Below, piece after piece: positions 16,613-26,077 of a stretch of 64,000 nt of DNA (position 1 is its first letter; each line of letters opens with the position of its first letter). The translations under genes and the position numbers were made by a program. The notes beneath the pieces were generated by a model. The model was not told the origin of the DNA and made no database searches. It was given only the letters and a program-made list of their open reading frames with translations. This DNA is from Halieaceae bacterium UBA4452 (lineage in GTDB: Bacteria > Pseudomonadota > Gammaproteobacteria > Pseudomonadales > Halieaceae), in the NCBI GenBank assembly GCA_002389505.1, contig DGPA01000019.1, positions 65,218 to 129,217 of the forward strand. Direction: 5' to 3'.

Positions 16613-17077
16613 ATGCTTGAGCTACTAGTCAACGGTGAGAAGGTGAGCGTCGACGTAGACCCCTCGACACCCCTACTGTGGGTTTTACGGGATCATCTAG
16701 ATATGACCGGGACTAAATACGGCTGCGGCATTGCCCAATGCGGCGCCTGCACCATTCATCTCGACGGCGTCGCTACCCGCTGCTGTGTGTTGCCCGTTAG
16801 TGCTGCTCAAGGTAAAGCCATTACCACTATTGAGGGGCTATCTGCCGAGGGAGATCATCCGGTACAGCAAGCATGGATTGAACTAGACACCCCCCAGTGT
16901 GGTTACTGTCAGCCCGGCATGATCATGGCGGCAGCAGCGTTACTCAATGAGACGCCACAACCCACCGACGATGACATTAATCAACGCATAACTAATTTGT
17001 GCCGGTGCGGCACTTTTGTTCGTGTTCGCGCGGGAATCCATCGCGCGGCGGAATTGGCGTCGGAGGTGAAAGCGTGA
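16613..17077 (+). CDS. [2Fe-2S] subunit of a molybdenum hydroxylase (isoquinoline 1-oxidoreductase alpha-like)
   Basis: This 154-residue protein has both iron-sulfur centres of the xanthine-oxidase family small subunit. The plant-ferredoxin-type cluster is held by CGIAQCGACTIH and the following RCC, and the second cluster by CGYCQPGMI and LCRCGT. It transfers electrons from the molybdenum site of the next gene's product. No FAD subunit gene is present, so this is the two-subunit IorAB/aldehyde-oxidoreductase type that passes electrons to a membrane acceptor or cytochrome. The stop overlaps the next start by 4 nt. Confidence 0.9.
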   Translation: MLELLVNGEKVSVDVDPSTPLLWVLRDHLDMTGTKYGCGIAQCGACTIHLDGVATRCCVLPVSAAQGKAITTIEGLSAEGDHPVQQAWIELDTPQCGYCQPGMIMAAAALLNETPQPTDDDINQRITNLCRCGTFVRVRAGIHRAAELASEVKA

Positions 17078-19257
17078 ACCCTAACCAGCCAGAACAGACA
17101 GTCGATGTCAGCCGCCGCCGTTTCCTTGTGGGTAGTATTGCCGGCGTAACGGGTCTGACGGTTGGCCTATCGCTGCCGCTGGGGGCCTCGCAGGAGCCAG
17201 GGGTTGATGCGTTTGAGGATGAAATTAATGCCTGGGTCATTGTCAATGAGGACGATAGCGTTATTGTTAGGGTCGCTCGCAGTGAAATGGGGCAGGGCAC
17301 ATTGACCGGCCTCGTGCAAATGGTGGCCGAAGAATTAGCCTGCGATTGGGATAAGGTCACTTGGGAGTTTCCAACTCCGGGGCAGAGTCTTGCTCGCGAT
17401 CGTCCCTGGGGTAGCTTTAGTACCGGAGGCAGTCGCGGCATTCGCGATAGTCATCAGTATGTTCGCGAGGGCGGTGCGATCGCCCGCGAACTGCTGCTAG
17501 CGGCAGCGGCCCAAACCTGGTCGGTCGCCATCAAAGACTGTGTGGCCAAAGACAGCGTGATTACCCATCTTCCCACGGGCAACAGCACCACGTTTGGTGC
17601 CGTGGCCACACTGGCGGCTACTCTAAAGGCACCCTCTGATGTAACGCTCAAGGATCCTGCAGATTGGACCGTCATCGGCCAGTCGGTGCCGCGGCTTGAT
17701 ACCGCTGAGAAAGTCACCGGCGCACTGCGCTATGGCGCAGATCTAACGCTACCGGGCATGTTACATGCGGCCATTCATGCCTGCCCTGTCCATGGGGGCA
17801 AGCGGCGCGGCGTCGATGCCAGTGCCGCCAAGTCTATGCCGGGGGTTCGCCATGTGTTGTCAGTGGCTGATGATGCAGTAGCGGTAGTTGCCGACAGCTG
17901 GTGGCAGGCGAAACAGGCGCTGGCGAAGGTGAACATTGAATGGGACACCGGCACTAACGGGCAGGTTAACTCTCGCACTATTGCAGCCATGCTTCGGGAA
18001 GGACTGGAGGCGACGGATGCTTTTGTGGGTAATAGTCGCGGCCAAACCCTTGAGACCCTGGCCGATGCTGAGGAACTAGTCACCGCTGAGTACAGTTATC
18101 CGTTCCAGAATCATGCGCCTATGGAGCCGATGAACGCGACGGTTGTGTGGACCGATCAATCCTGTGAAGCATGGGTGCCCACTCAGAATGGTGAAGCAGC
18201 CCTCGAAGCGCTCGCCGACGCGGCGGGACTCTTTCGTGATAAATGTGAAGTGCATAAACTGATGTTAGGCGGTGGTTTTGGCCGTCGCGCAAACCATGAT
18301 TTCCTCATTCAAGCGACGCAAATCGCTAAGCAGTTACCCGGTGTACCCGTAAAGTTGTTGTGGAGCCGGGAGGAAGATCAATTGCGAGGGGTTTATCATC
18401 CCATCACCCAGAGTCGAATGACGGCGAAGCTGAATGACGATGGGTTGCCGGAGGCCATGCACATTCGTATTTCGGGACAGTCCATCTTGCATGCGTTGCG
18501 TGCACCACTGGGTGAGCCGCAGATTGATCAAGCAGTTTTCCAAGCGCTGGCGCCCGAGGGAGAGCATGCTTTTGTGTATGGCATAGACCATTTTCTCGCT
18601 GACCATGCCATGCGCAACACGCATTTGCGACCGTGGTTTTTACGAGGGGTCAATATTAATCAAAACGTGTTTTACCTCGAATCATTTCTCGATGAGCTGG
18701 CTGCTAAAGCGGTCACTGATCCTTTGGAGTACCGACGCAAGTTATTGACCCAGGCTCCCAAAGCGTTAGCGGTCTTGGAGCGGGCAGCGGCGAATGCGGG
18801 TTGGGGTCGCCCGCTTGCTCCCGGCAGCGGTTTAGGCTTGGCCCTGTGTAAAGCCTTCGGGAGCTATGTTGCTGCGTGCGCAGAGGTATCGGTGATCGAC
18901 GGCGAGCTACATATGAAGAAAATTTGGGCCGCGACTGATCCCGGTTATGCGGTGAACCCGCAGCAAATCGAAGCACAGGTGTCAGGCTCGTTTATGTATG
19001 GGCTATCGGCCGCGCTTTACTCGGAACTCACGGTAGAGAACGGCCGGGTCGAGCAGGAGAATTTTAATAGTTACCCGTCGATGAAGATCGCTCAAATGCC
19101 CGATGTTGAAACCGATGTTATGCCCTCAGGTGGATTTTGGGGGGGTGTTGGCGAGCCCACGATAGCGGTTGCAGCCCCTGCGGTTCTGAACGCAGTCTAT
19201 GCGGCAACGGGCGTACGCATTCGTCATTTGCCGGTTAAAAATCAGCCCTTAGCCTAG
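17074..19257 (+). CDS. Molybdopterin-binding large subunit of a molybdenum hydroxylase (IorB-like)
   Basis: The 727-residue protein begins at GTG 17074, inside a GTGA overlap with the [2Fe-2S] gene. A twin-arginine signal, SRRRFLVGS with a hydrophobic stretch after it, predicts Tat export of the folded holoenzyme with its partner. The aldehyde-oxidase domains follow: GSFSTGGSRGIRDS near residue 110-125, GGGFGRRANHDF for pterin contact, and GGVGEPT near the C-terminus with the catalytic Glu. Such enzymes hydroxylate N-heterocycles or oxidise aldehydes. The substrate is unknown. Confidence 0.88.
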   Translation: MNPNQPEQTVDVSRRRFLVGSIAGVTGLTVGLSLPLGASQEPGVDAFEDEINAWVIVNEDDSVIVRVARSEMGQGTLTGLVQMVAEELACDWDKVTWEFPTPGQSLARDRPWGSFSTGGSRGIRDSHQYVREGGAIARELLLAAAAQTWSVAIKDCVAKDSVITHLPTGNSTTFGAVATLAATLKAPSDVTLKDPADWTVIGQSVPRLDTAEKVTGALRYGADLTLPGMLHAAIHACPVHGGKRRGVDASAAKSMPGVRHVLSVADDAVAVVADSWWQAKQALAKVNIEWDTGTNGQVNSRTIAAMLREGLEATDAFVGNSRGQTLETLADAEELVTAEYSYPFQNHAPMEPMNATVVWTDQSCEAWVPTQNGEAALEALADAAGLFRDKCEVHKLMLGGGFGRRANHDFLIQATQIAKQLPGVPVKLLWSREEDQLRGVYHPITQSRMTAKLNDDGLPEAMHIRISGQSILHALRAPLGEPQIDQAVFQALAPEGEHAFVYGIDHFLADHAMRNTHLRPWFLRGVNINQNVFYLESFLDELAAKAVTDPLEYRRKLLTQAPKALAVLERAAANAGWGRPLAPGSGLGLALCKAFGSYVAACAEVSVIDGELHMKKIWAATDPGYAVNPQQIEAQVSGSFMYGLSAALYSELTVENGRVEQENFNSYPSMKIAQMPDVETDVMPSGGFWGGVGEPTIAVAAPAVLNAVYAATGVRIRHLPVKNQPLA

Positions 19258-19288
19258 AGCCTAAGCAGCATATAAACAGAGGCGAAAC

Positions 19289-20644
19289 ATGACATTGACA
19301 ATGATAAGTAAGACCGGCTGTAGTGGCCCATCAGTGATTCGTCGACTGGCCGGCATCGTTTTATGTGGCAGTGTGTTAGCGGGCTGTGCCAGTGATTCGA
19401 CGCCGGGAGAGCCCGGCAATGAATTTGGTGGTGCCCCTGACCTCGTTGAGCCAACCACTGCTTTACTGCCGACAGTGAATCCGGCTAAGGCTGTGGGGTG
19501 GTCCGATGATGTGGCACCCACGAGCATCCCAGGACTGACTGTCAACGCGTTTGCTCGTGACCTCGAACATCCTCGCTGGCTATTGGTATTACCAAACGGC
19601 GATATTCTGGTCGCGGAAACCAATGGCCCCACGAGCGGCGCTGGCGTCAAGGGAATCAAGGGCTGGATAGCTGCTAAGATGATGGCCTATGCAGGTGCGG
19701 GCGTCCCCAGTCCAGATCGAATCACGCTACTGCGCGATGCTGATCAAGACGGGGTTGCAGAGCAGCGTTTTACGCTTTTAGATAATTTGCGATCGCCCTT
19801 TGGCATGGCACTGACCGGCGGTTTTCTTTATGTGGCCAATGCTGCAGAGCTGCTGCGCTTCCCCTACCAACAGGGTGATACTCGCATCACTGCCCCGGCA
19901 GAGTCGGTAGCGCCATTGCCTGGTAAAGATCTGAATCAGCATTGGACCAAGAATCTTCTACTCAGTGCGGACGGCAAGACCTTGTATGTCGCTGTCGGCT
20001 CAAACAGCAATATTGGCGAAAACGGGCTAACCGCCGAGCATCACCGTGCTGCCATTTTGACGGTCGATGTGGACACGGGTGAAACCGATGTGTTTGCCAG
20101 CGGTCTACGTAATCCAGTGGGGATGGCTTGGCAACCGAGCAGTCAGCGGTTGTGGACTGTCGTCAATGAACGCGATGAGTTGGGCGACCAGCTGGTGCCC
20201 GATTACCTCACCGAGGTAGAGGAAGGTGCGTTTTATGGCTGGCCTTACAGCTATTGGGGTGACAACGTCGATCTTCGTGTGACTCCGCAACAGCCGGCGT
20301 TAGTCGCCCAGGCCCGCAGACCGGATTACGCGTTGGGAGCCCATACCGCGTCTTTGGGGCTGGCTTTTTATTCCCATACGGCCATTCCGAGCTTGCAGGG
20401 TGCGGCCATCATAGGGCAGCACGGCTCTTGGAACCGCGCACAGCCGTCAGGCTATAAGGTGATTGCAGTGCCGTTTGACGACGGCCAGCCCACAGGTTCA
20501 CCACAAGATTTATTAGTGGGCTTTTTAAATAGTGATGCACAAGCCCAAGGGCGCCCGGTGGGTGTCGCAGTTGATAGCCAAGGGGCCATATTGGTGGCTG
20601 ACGATGTGGGCAATATCATCTGGCGAATCAGCGCCCTCGAATGA
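19289..20644 (+). CDS. Sorbosone-dehydrogenase-like PQQ beta-propeller lipoprotein
   Basis: The 451-residue protein has a lipobox (SVLAGC, Cys near residue 34), so it should be membrane-anchored. It then has a six-bladed propeller of the glucose/sorbosone dehydrogenase family: PRWLLVLPNGDILVAET, NQHWTKNLLLSADGKTLYVAVGS, LRNPVGMAW, GAFYGWPYSYWG and GQHGSWNR. Homologues oxidise sugars or aldoses using PQQ. No pqq biosynthesis gene is in the window. It lies 31 nt after the molybdenum hydroxylase and may share its transcript and electron acceptor. Confidence 0.86.
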   Translation: MTLTMISKTGCSGPSVIRRLAGIVLCGSVLAGCASDSTPGEPGNEFGGAPDLVEPTTALLPTVNPAKAVGWSDDVAPTSIPGLTVNAFARDLEHPRWLLVLPNGDILVAETNGPTSGAGVKGIKGWIAAKMMAYAGAGVPSPDRITLLRDADQDGVAEQRFTLLDNLRSPFGMALTGGFLYVANAAELLRFPYQQGDTRITAPAESVAPLPGKDLNQHWTKNLLLSADGKTLYVAVGSNSNIGENGLTAEHHRAAILTVDVDTGETDVFASGLRNPVGMAWQPSSQRLWTVVNERDELGDQLVPDYLTEVEEGAFYGWPYSYWGDNVDLRVTPQQPALVAQARRPDYALGAHTASLGLAFYSHTAIPSLQGAAIIGQHGSWNRAQPSGYKVIAVPFDDGQPTGSPQDLLVGFLNSDAQAQGRPVGVAVDSQGAILVADDVGNIIWRISALE

Positions 20645-20713
20645 GTCGAGCAGGATGATTAGAGCGCACGGTAACATGAGCATGGTTCATTGCTAGGAGT
20701 TAAGCACCACTGG

Positions 20714-22243
20714 ATGTGCTGGCAGGGCTGTGCACGGTTTGTGGCGAGAGCTCCCCTTGCCAGGTGGGTGATCAGGCGTGTCGGTGCATGGCTTGCGGTG
20801 GCTGCTGTCAGTCTCGCTGTCCAAGCCGCCCCGCTGGATATAGCCATTAATCACGGACGGGTGATGGATCCCGAGACCGGCTTAGATGCCATCCGCCACG
20901 TCGGCATTCGCGACGGTCGTATTGTTGCTATTAGTGAGCAGCCACTTGAGGCCGCTACCCTAATCAATGCCGCCCAGCATGTGGTTGCTCCCGGATTTAT
21001 TGATATCCACAGCCATACCCCCACCCCCCTGGGTCAGCGACTCAATGTGCTCGACGGCATTACGACGCAGCTAGATACCGAGGCTGGCGCCTACCCAGTG
21101 ACTGCTTACGGCCGTGCGATCAAGGATCAACCCCTCATCAATTTTGGTGCGTCAGTGGGCCACTTTGCTGCCCGAATACAGGTGATAGAAGGCGGCAATT
21201 TACCTTATATTTTTGACGGTAAGCGGATCGTCACCATGGGCACGCCAGGGTGGGAGCAGCAAGCCACCGACACCCAGTTGAGCGCTATTAGGACGTCCTT
21301 GGAGCAAGGGCTAATGAGTGGCGGGTTGGGGATCGGCGTGCTGCTCGATTATATGAAAGACGCGATTGATGAGCGTGAACTTGCCATGATTTTTGAGCTG
21401 GCGGCGCAGTACAATTCACCCGTTTTTGTTCACGTTCGCCGTGGATTGCCCGGTGATCCTGCGGGTCTTGAGGAAGTGTTGGCGCTCGCTGTCAGCACGG
21501 GCGCGCCGGTATTTATTTGCCATATCACCCACAATGCTATGGGTGGGATTGACCAGTGGCTGGCTAAGATTGACGCGGCAATCGCCCGAGGCGCCCGAGT
21601 GACGACTGAAACCCTGAGTTACTTAGCGGGCGGTACCAGTATTTCCGCCGATGTCTTTCGCAAGCGCGATTGGCAGCGGGTTTTCGATATCAGCTATGAA
21701 GACGTGCAGTGGGTGGCGACCGGCGAATGGCTCACCAAGGCGTCTTGGGAGTATTATGCGGCGAATGAGCCGAATGGCGCGGTGAATCACCACTACGTCA
21801 AAGAACAGTGGTTGCAGACCGCGCTGAGCTGGCCGGGGACCATGATTTCTACCGACGCCTTGCCCGCCTTTACGCCGGAGCAACTCAGTAATCCCAATAG
21901 CGCCGGTACTTTTAGCTTGGTGTTAGGTGACTATGTGCGCGACAAAGCTTATTTAACGCTCATGGATGCGCTGTCGCGTATGAGCCTAAAGCAAGCGCAA
22001 TGGCTAGAGGGAGTGGCGCCAGTGTTCCAGCAAAAAGGACGCCTGCAGCTTGGTATGGATGCGGATATTGTAGTATTCAATCCCGACACGGTTGCAGCCA
22101 AAGCCACGTATGGTGATCCTTACGTACCGCCGATAGGGATTGACTGGGTGATCGTTAACGGCAAAGTGGTGGTAGATGGGGGCCAGATACGTGAGGGCAG
22201 CGCAGCAGGACAGCGGTTACTCGGTGCCCCACATGCGCCGTAA
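20714..22243 (+). CDS. D-aminoacylase-like amidohydrolase
   Basis: The protein is about 509 residues with a hydrophobic export signal (WLAVAAVSLAVQA/AP). It matches the N-acyl-D-amino-acid deacylase branch of the metallo-amidohydrolases: FIDIHSHTPTP for metal, VLDGITTQLDTEAGAYP, FVHVRRG, ICHITHNAMGG and the STDALP Asp. It ends with the usual beta-sandwich segment LGMDADIVVFNPD. It likely cleaves an N-acylated compound in the periplasm. ATG 20714 follows AGGAG at a wide spacing; a TTG at 20690 and downstream GTG codons are alternatives. Confidence 0.82.
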   Translation: MCWQGCARFVARAPLARWVIRRVGAWLAVAAVSLAVQAAPLDIAINHGRVMDPETGLDAIRHVGIRDGRIVAISEQPLEAATLINAAQHVVAPGFIDIHSHTPTPLGQRLNVLDGITTQLDTEAGAYPVTAYGRAIKDQPLINFGASVGHFAARIQVIEGGNLPYIFDGKRIVTMGTPGWEQQATDTQLSAIRTSLEQGLMSGGLGIGVLLDYMKDAIDERELAMIFELAAQYNSPVFVHVRRGLPGDPAGLEEVLALAVSTGAPVFICHITHNAMGGIDQWLAKIDAAIARGARVTTETLSYLAGGTSISADVFRKRDWQRVFDISYEDVQWVATGEWLTKASWEYYAANEPNGAVNHHYVKEQWLQTALSWPGTMISTDALPAFTPEQLSNPNSAGTFSLVLGDYVRDKAYLTLMDALSRMSLKQAQWLEGVAPVFQQKGRLQLGMDADIVVFNPDTVAAKATYGDPYVPPIGIDWVIVNGKVVVDGGQIREGSAAGQRLLGAPHAP

Positions 22244-22270
22244 ACCCCTGACTGAAAGCCTGAGTCTGTG

Positions 22271-23317
22271 ATGAATTTCGCTTCTGATAATACGGCGCCG
22301 GTTGCTCCAGGAGTCATGGATGCACTAGTGGCTGCCAATAGCGGCGCCTCAACAGCCTATGGCGCCGATGACGAAAGTGACCGCGCCCGTCAGCGCTTGT
22401 GCGAGATCTTTGACGCGGACTGCGCGGTTTACTTGCTCGCCTCCGGAACCGCCGCCAACAGTTTGGGGCTCGCTGCGGCGACACCACCCCATGGGGCGCT
22501 GTTGTGTTCTGACGTGGCGCACATCCACCTCGATGAGTGCGGTGCACCAGAATTCTTCACGGGCGGTGCTAAGTGTCAAGCGTTGCCGGCGCTTAGCGGC
22601 AAGTTAGTGCCGGGGGTGCTGCAAGCACACCTCACTGAACGACCTCTGTTGGGGCCACACCGCTCACCTTATAAGGTGCTGTCACTGACGCAAGGTACTG
22701 AAGCCGGTACTGTCTATACGGTATCTGAGCTTCAGGCGCTATCCGCGGCCGCGAGGGAACACCAACTCATGGTACATATGGATGGTGCGCGCTTTGCCAA
22801 TGCGGTCGTTGCCAGTGGCGCGTCACCTGCTGACCTCACCTGGCGGGCAGGTGTCGACATGCTGTCTTTTGGTGGCACGAAAAACGGCTGCATGGCCGCA
22901 GAGGCGCTCATTGTATTCAATCGCGACCTCGAGGGGGATATCGATTATCTTCGTAAACGCGCCGGCCACTTGTGGTCGAAAGGTCGTTACTTGGGTGCGC
23001 AATTGAACGGTTATTTGCGTGACAGTTACTGGTTGACCTTGGCGGCGCATGCCAACGCTATGGCTAAACGACTATCCGAGGGTCTACGGACAATCCCCGG
23101 GGTGAAGCTGATCTACCCCACTGAGATTAACGAGGTGTTTGTTAGTATGCCCCAAACACTGGTCACCGAGCTCCAGTTGGCAGGGGCTAGTTTTTACCCC
23201 TGGGTTTGTCCGGGACTACCGCCCAGTGCAGGGGCCTATCGATTAATAACCAGTTGGAATACTCACGAGAAGGAAGTGGATCAATTTCTCGCGATTGCCC
23301 ACTCAGTCACCGAGTAA
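22271..23317 (+). CDS. ltaE: Low-specificity L-threonine aldolase
   Basis: A PLP enzyme that cleaves L-threonine or allo-threonine to glycine and acetaldehyde. The 348-residue protein has GAPEFFTGGAKCQ, HMDGARFANAV and the PLP lysine in LSFGGTKNGCM. The start is ATG 22271; a GTG immediately before is in frame. It follows the amidohydrolase by 27 nt and may be co-transcribed. Related beta-hydroxy amino acids are possible substrates. Confidence 0.9.
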   Translation: MNFASDNTAPVAPGVMDALVAANSGASTAYGADDESDRARQRLCEIFDADCAVYLLASGTAANSLGLAAATPPHGALLCSDVAHIHLDECGAPEFFTGGAKCQALPALSGKLVPGVLQAHLTERPLLGPHRSPYKVLSLTQGTEAGTVYTVSELQALSAAAREHQLMVHMDGARFANAVVASGASPADLTWRAGVDMLSFGGTKNGCMAAEALIVFNRDLEGDIDYLRKRAGHLWSKGRYLGAQLNGYLRDSYWLTLAAHANAMAKRLSEGLRTIPGVKLIYPTEINEVFVSMPQTLVTELQLAGASFYPWVCPGLPPSAGAYRLITSWNTHEKEVDQFLAIAHSVTE

Positions 23318-23324
23318 CGACATT

Positions 23325-23350
23325 CCTCAACCCGCGGGGAGCCCTTGAGG
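23325..23350. repeat. hairpin in the ltaE-GST gap
   Basis: CCTCAA (23325-23330) and TTGAGG (23345-23350) form a perfect 6-bp inverted repeat around a GC-rich loop. No T-run follows on either strand, so it is not a standard terminator. It may be a processing or weak termination element after the threonine aldolase stop at 23317. Confidence 0.35.
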
Positions 23351-23405
23351 TCCCTCATTTGACGATAACGCGTTTTACACCACCACCCAATAAGGAGGGT
23401 CAACA

Positions 23406-24056
23406 ATGCTAAAACTCCACGGTTTTGCAGTCAGTAATTATTTCAATATGGTACGGATGGCGCTGGAAACCAAGGCCATCCCCTATGAGGCGGTGCTGCG
23501 TTACCCCAGTCAAGAGGACGATTGGCTCGCATTGAGCCCTATGGGCAAAGTGCCCTGTCTGGAGACGGCGGAAGGCTGTCTGGTTGAAACGACGGTTATT
23601 CTCGATTATCTAGAAGATCACTTTCCTGATCAGCCATTAATGCCCCGGGGTGCTTTTGAAAAAGCCCAGACCCGCGAAGTGATGCAGATTCTGCAGCTGT
23701 ACATAGAATTGCCGGCTCGACGGCTCTATTCTGGCGTTTTTTTTGGCGGCCAAAATACGGCGGCGGTGGTCGATGACGTGAAGCCAGTATTGGAAAAAGG
23801 TATCCGGGCACTCAAGCGGCTGAGTCGTTTTGACCCTTATATCATGGGCGGCACGTTAACCGCGGCCGATTTTATGTTTTTGTATACCTTTGAGCTCGCC
23901 CGTGTGGTGGCCCGCAAGGAATATGACTGGGATCTCGTCGCTGATATCGAAGGGAGTCAAGCACTTATTGATTTGCTCAATGAGAATGCTAGCGTTGAGC
24001 GAATCGCCGCAGAAAACAAGGCCCAAATGGCCGCTTTTTTAAGCCGGCTGAAGTAG
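23406..24056 (+). CDS. Glutathione S-transferase family protein
   Basis: The 216-residue protein has an N-terminal thioredoxin-like domain (LHGFAVSNYFNMVRMALE, with MGKVPCLET for glutathione contact and ETTVILDYLE) and an all-helical C-terminal domain with LTAADFMFLYTFELARV. A strong AAGGAGGG site lies seven bases before the ATG. GSTs conjugate or isomerise electrophilic metabolites. The specific role here is unknown, but its place among oxidative genes suggests detoxification or a pathway isomerase. Confidence 0.87.
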   Translation: MLKLHGFAVSNYFNMVRMALETKAIPYEAVLRYPSQEDDWLALSPMGKVPCLETAEGCLVETTVILDYLEDHFPDQPLMPRGAFEKAQTREVMQILQLYIELPARRLYSGVFFGGQNTAAVVDDVKPVLEKGIRALKRLSRFDPYIMGGTLTAADFMFLYTFELARVVARKEYDWDLVADIEGSQALIDLLNENASVERIAAENKAQMAAFLSRLK

Positions 24057-24142
24057 CGTTATGGGCGTGGCGGGAGATTCACCGTCAGCGGGGCAGTACC
24101 GGCGGTGGCTAAGCACCCGGTTAAATGGACGGAGGGCTGACA

Positions 24143-25522
24143 ATGAATAGGCGCTGGGCTGTGCTGCTGGGTGTTGTCGGTGTCGGCCTCTATGTCGCCT
24201 GGCGAAGTCTAGGGCTGAGCGGTGCGTATATTGCCGATGGACCGCGCATTGCCGCGGGTATTGGTGCGAAGCTGTTGTGCAGCGCGGAGTATGTTTCGGG
24301 CATGAGCCGTGCACAGGCCTTTGATGATGTCCGCCAGTACTCCGCACTGCTTGAGCACCTAGACGTCAGTTACGACCCCGTTAATCAATCGGTGAGCGCA
24401 TCACTGTTGGGCATGGGCGAGAAGCGCGCTCGCTATATTGAAGGCTTAGGCTGCGCACTTGATTTTTCAGGGCTAGATGCGCGCACAGAGATAACAGTGC
24501 GGCCACCCAATGCACAAGTTCTTGGTGTCGATTGGCCTCGAGGTAACCGTGTTAGCAGCCTCGATACTCGGCTACAGGCCCATGCCACGGCGCTGGTTCG
24601 GGTCGATAATGAGCAGGGATTTAACACCCGGGCGCTGTTGGTGGTTAAGGACGGCCACATTGTTGCCGAGGCTTACGCTCAGGGAGCGGATTCAACGACG
24701 CCGCTGTTGGGCTGGTCTATGGCTAAAAGTTTAACCGCCATTATGTTGGGTAATTTAGAGCTGCGTGGATTGATTGATTTATCCGCACCGCCACCATTCC
24801 CCTCGTGGCGGCGGGATGCACGCTCGACTATCAACATGACGCATATGCTCAATATGACCGACGGGCTCGGATTCACAGAGACCTATGAACCTGGAGATGA
24901 TGCAACGACCATGCTATTTGATGTGCCCTCGGCGGCAGACTATGCGCTGCAAGCTAGCGCTGTCCACACGCCAGGCCAGCGATTTAATTACAGCTCGGGT
25001 ACCGCCAATTTACTCGCGCGAATTTATCAAGATACCCTGGGCTCTCCCCAAGCGGCTTATGACGCCTTTATGGATTTCATTGTTCAACCCATGGGGCTAG
25101 AGCACAGCACCTTTGAGCTCGATCCGAGCGGCACCTTCATGGGCAGCTCCTATGTTTATGCGTCGGCCCGGGATTGGGCCCGTATGGGGCAACTCATGCT
25201 CAATGATGGCGTGCTCAATGACCAGCAAATAGTGAGTAGCGACTGGATAGCGCGGGCGACCGCACCGAATGCTTCGATGAACAATAAAGCCTATGGCTAT
25301 CAGTGGTGGTTGAATCGGGGTGACGAGCAACCGACGTTTCCCGATCTCCCCGAAGATGCCTACTTTGCTAGCGGCAATAGGGCACAGACCGTTATGGTCA
25401 TTCCGTCTTTAGCTACCGTTATTGTGCGCCTGGGTTGGACTGATGGGCCTTACCCATTGGCAAGTACTATCCGTCAACTGTTAGCGGCGATAGACAAGGG
25501 CAAGCCCGGGCACCTGCGCTGA
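24143..25522 (+). CDS. Serine hydrolase, class C beta-lactamase fold
   Basis: The 459-residue protein has an N-terminal signal/anchor (WAVLLGVVGVGLYVAW) and the penicillin-binding fold of 6-aminohexanoate-dimer hydrolase and esterase EstB relatives. The nucleophile is Ser192 in WSMAKSLT, the YSS motif lies in RFNYSSGTANL, and YGYQWWLN is in the C-terminal part. It is likely a periplasmic amidase or esterase and not an antibiotic resistance gene. GGAGGG precedes the ATG. It is the last gene of the plus-strand run and a 555-nt gap follows. Confidence 0.85.
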   Translation: MNRRWAVLLGVVGVGLYVAWRSLGLSGAYIADGPRIAAGIGAKLLCSAEYVSGMSRAQAFDDVRQYSALLEHLDVSYDPVNQSVSASLLGMGEKRARYIEGLGCALDFSGLDARTEITVRPPNAQVLGVDWPRGNRVSSLDTRLQAHATALVRVDNEQGFNTRALLVVKDGHIVAEAYAQGADSTTPLLGWSMAKSLTAIMLGNLELRGLIDLSAPPPFPSWRRDARSTINMTHMLNMTDGLGFTETYEPGDDATTMLFDVPSAADYALQASAVHTPGQRFNYSSGTANLLARIYQDTLGSPQAAYDAFMDFIVQPMGLEHSTFELDPSGTFMGSSYVYASARDWARMGQLMLNDGVLNDQQIVSSDWIARATAPNASMNNKAYGYQWWLNRGDEQPTFPDLPEDAYFASGNRAQTVMVIPSLATVIVRLGWTDGPYPLASTIRQLLAAIDKGKPGHLR

Positions 25523-25644
25523 CGGAAACACTCCGGCGGTCAGCTATCTTTAGTCGCTGATAGGTTAACCAGCAGCGAATTCCTCTGGGTCAAAGCGAGG
25601 CGATTTGGGCGCGCTGAGGGCCATCTAGCCGATATCCCATAAGC

Positions 25645-25728
25645 TTACACTACCGCAAACAGCAATGGCGAAGCCAGGGCAATCGCCCCTATTATAACGG
25701 TGAAAAGGTCTTTTCTTGTCTGACTCAT
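25645..25728 (-). CDS. possible 27-residue small membrane protein
   Basis: The frame begins MSQTRKDLF and continues with about 17 hydrophobic residues (VIIGAIALASPLLFAVV) before TAA. A short polar basic head plus one hydrophobic helix is the usual form of small bacterial membrane proteins. The ribosome site is weak (GAAG about ten bases upstream). No neighbours in an operon support it, so it may be chance. Confidence 0.25.
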   Translation of the reverse strand: MSQTRKDLFTVIIGAIALASPLLFAVV

Positions 25729-26042
25729 AACTAAATCTTCATATAGGTAGTTGGATTGACCCTTATTATGGTGGTTTATTCGATTAATCCAAGGCTAACA
25801 GCGGCTAAATTAGTGTAAACATTCCTCATTATAATATTTAAATATCTTAAATATAAATAATATTCATATATTAGCGCGGGGTTGGCAGTCTCGCTGTGTT
25901 CGCCGTCAAACAAGTGGACGCTGAACAGTGCGTTGAATAGCGCTGGGCTGTTGGGTAGGGCCTTCGTTGACTGGCGCAGTGTACTTGGTAAGCTGTGCGG
26001 GCTTCGTTTTCTCGGTCATGTTTCGCATTGAGGTAACCGGGC

Positions 26043-26057
26043 GTTACTGTCAGTAAC
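26043..26057. promoter_or_regulatory. operator-like perfect inverted repeat before the SDR gene
   Basis: GTTACTG and CAGTAAC are perfect 7-bp arms around one base, ending 20 nt before the SDR start. The position and symmetry suit a repressor site, but no regulator gene is nearby. A chance palindrome is possible. Confidence 0.35.
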
Positions 26058-26077
26058 ACACAAACAAGGAACACTCG

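Larger units (their letters stand above)
25523..26077. other. intergenic region, AT-rich centre
   Basis: No convincing gene is seen. The segment 25770-25870 is strongly AT-rich, with runs of TTAAATAT and ATAAATAAT type, and could hold promoters for the SDR at 26078. A minus-strand 27-codon hydrophobic frame (25645-25728) is listed separately. A longer minus-strand frame at 25871-26074 has poor composition and no family look. A short perfect inverted repeat lies just before the SDR start. Confidence 0.5.

Noticed and set aside
25871..26074. 67-codon minus-strand frame in the intergenic region
   Set aside because: Composition is random (Ser, Thr, Arg and Pro rich), there is no ribosome site and no family is recognised.
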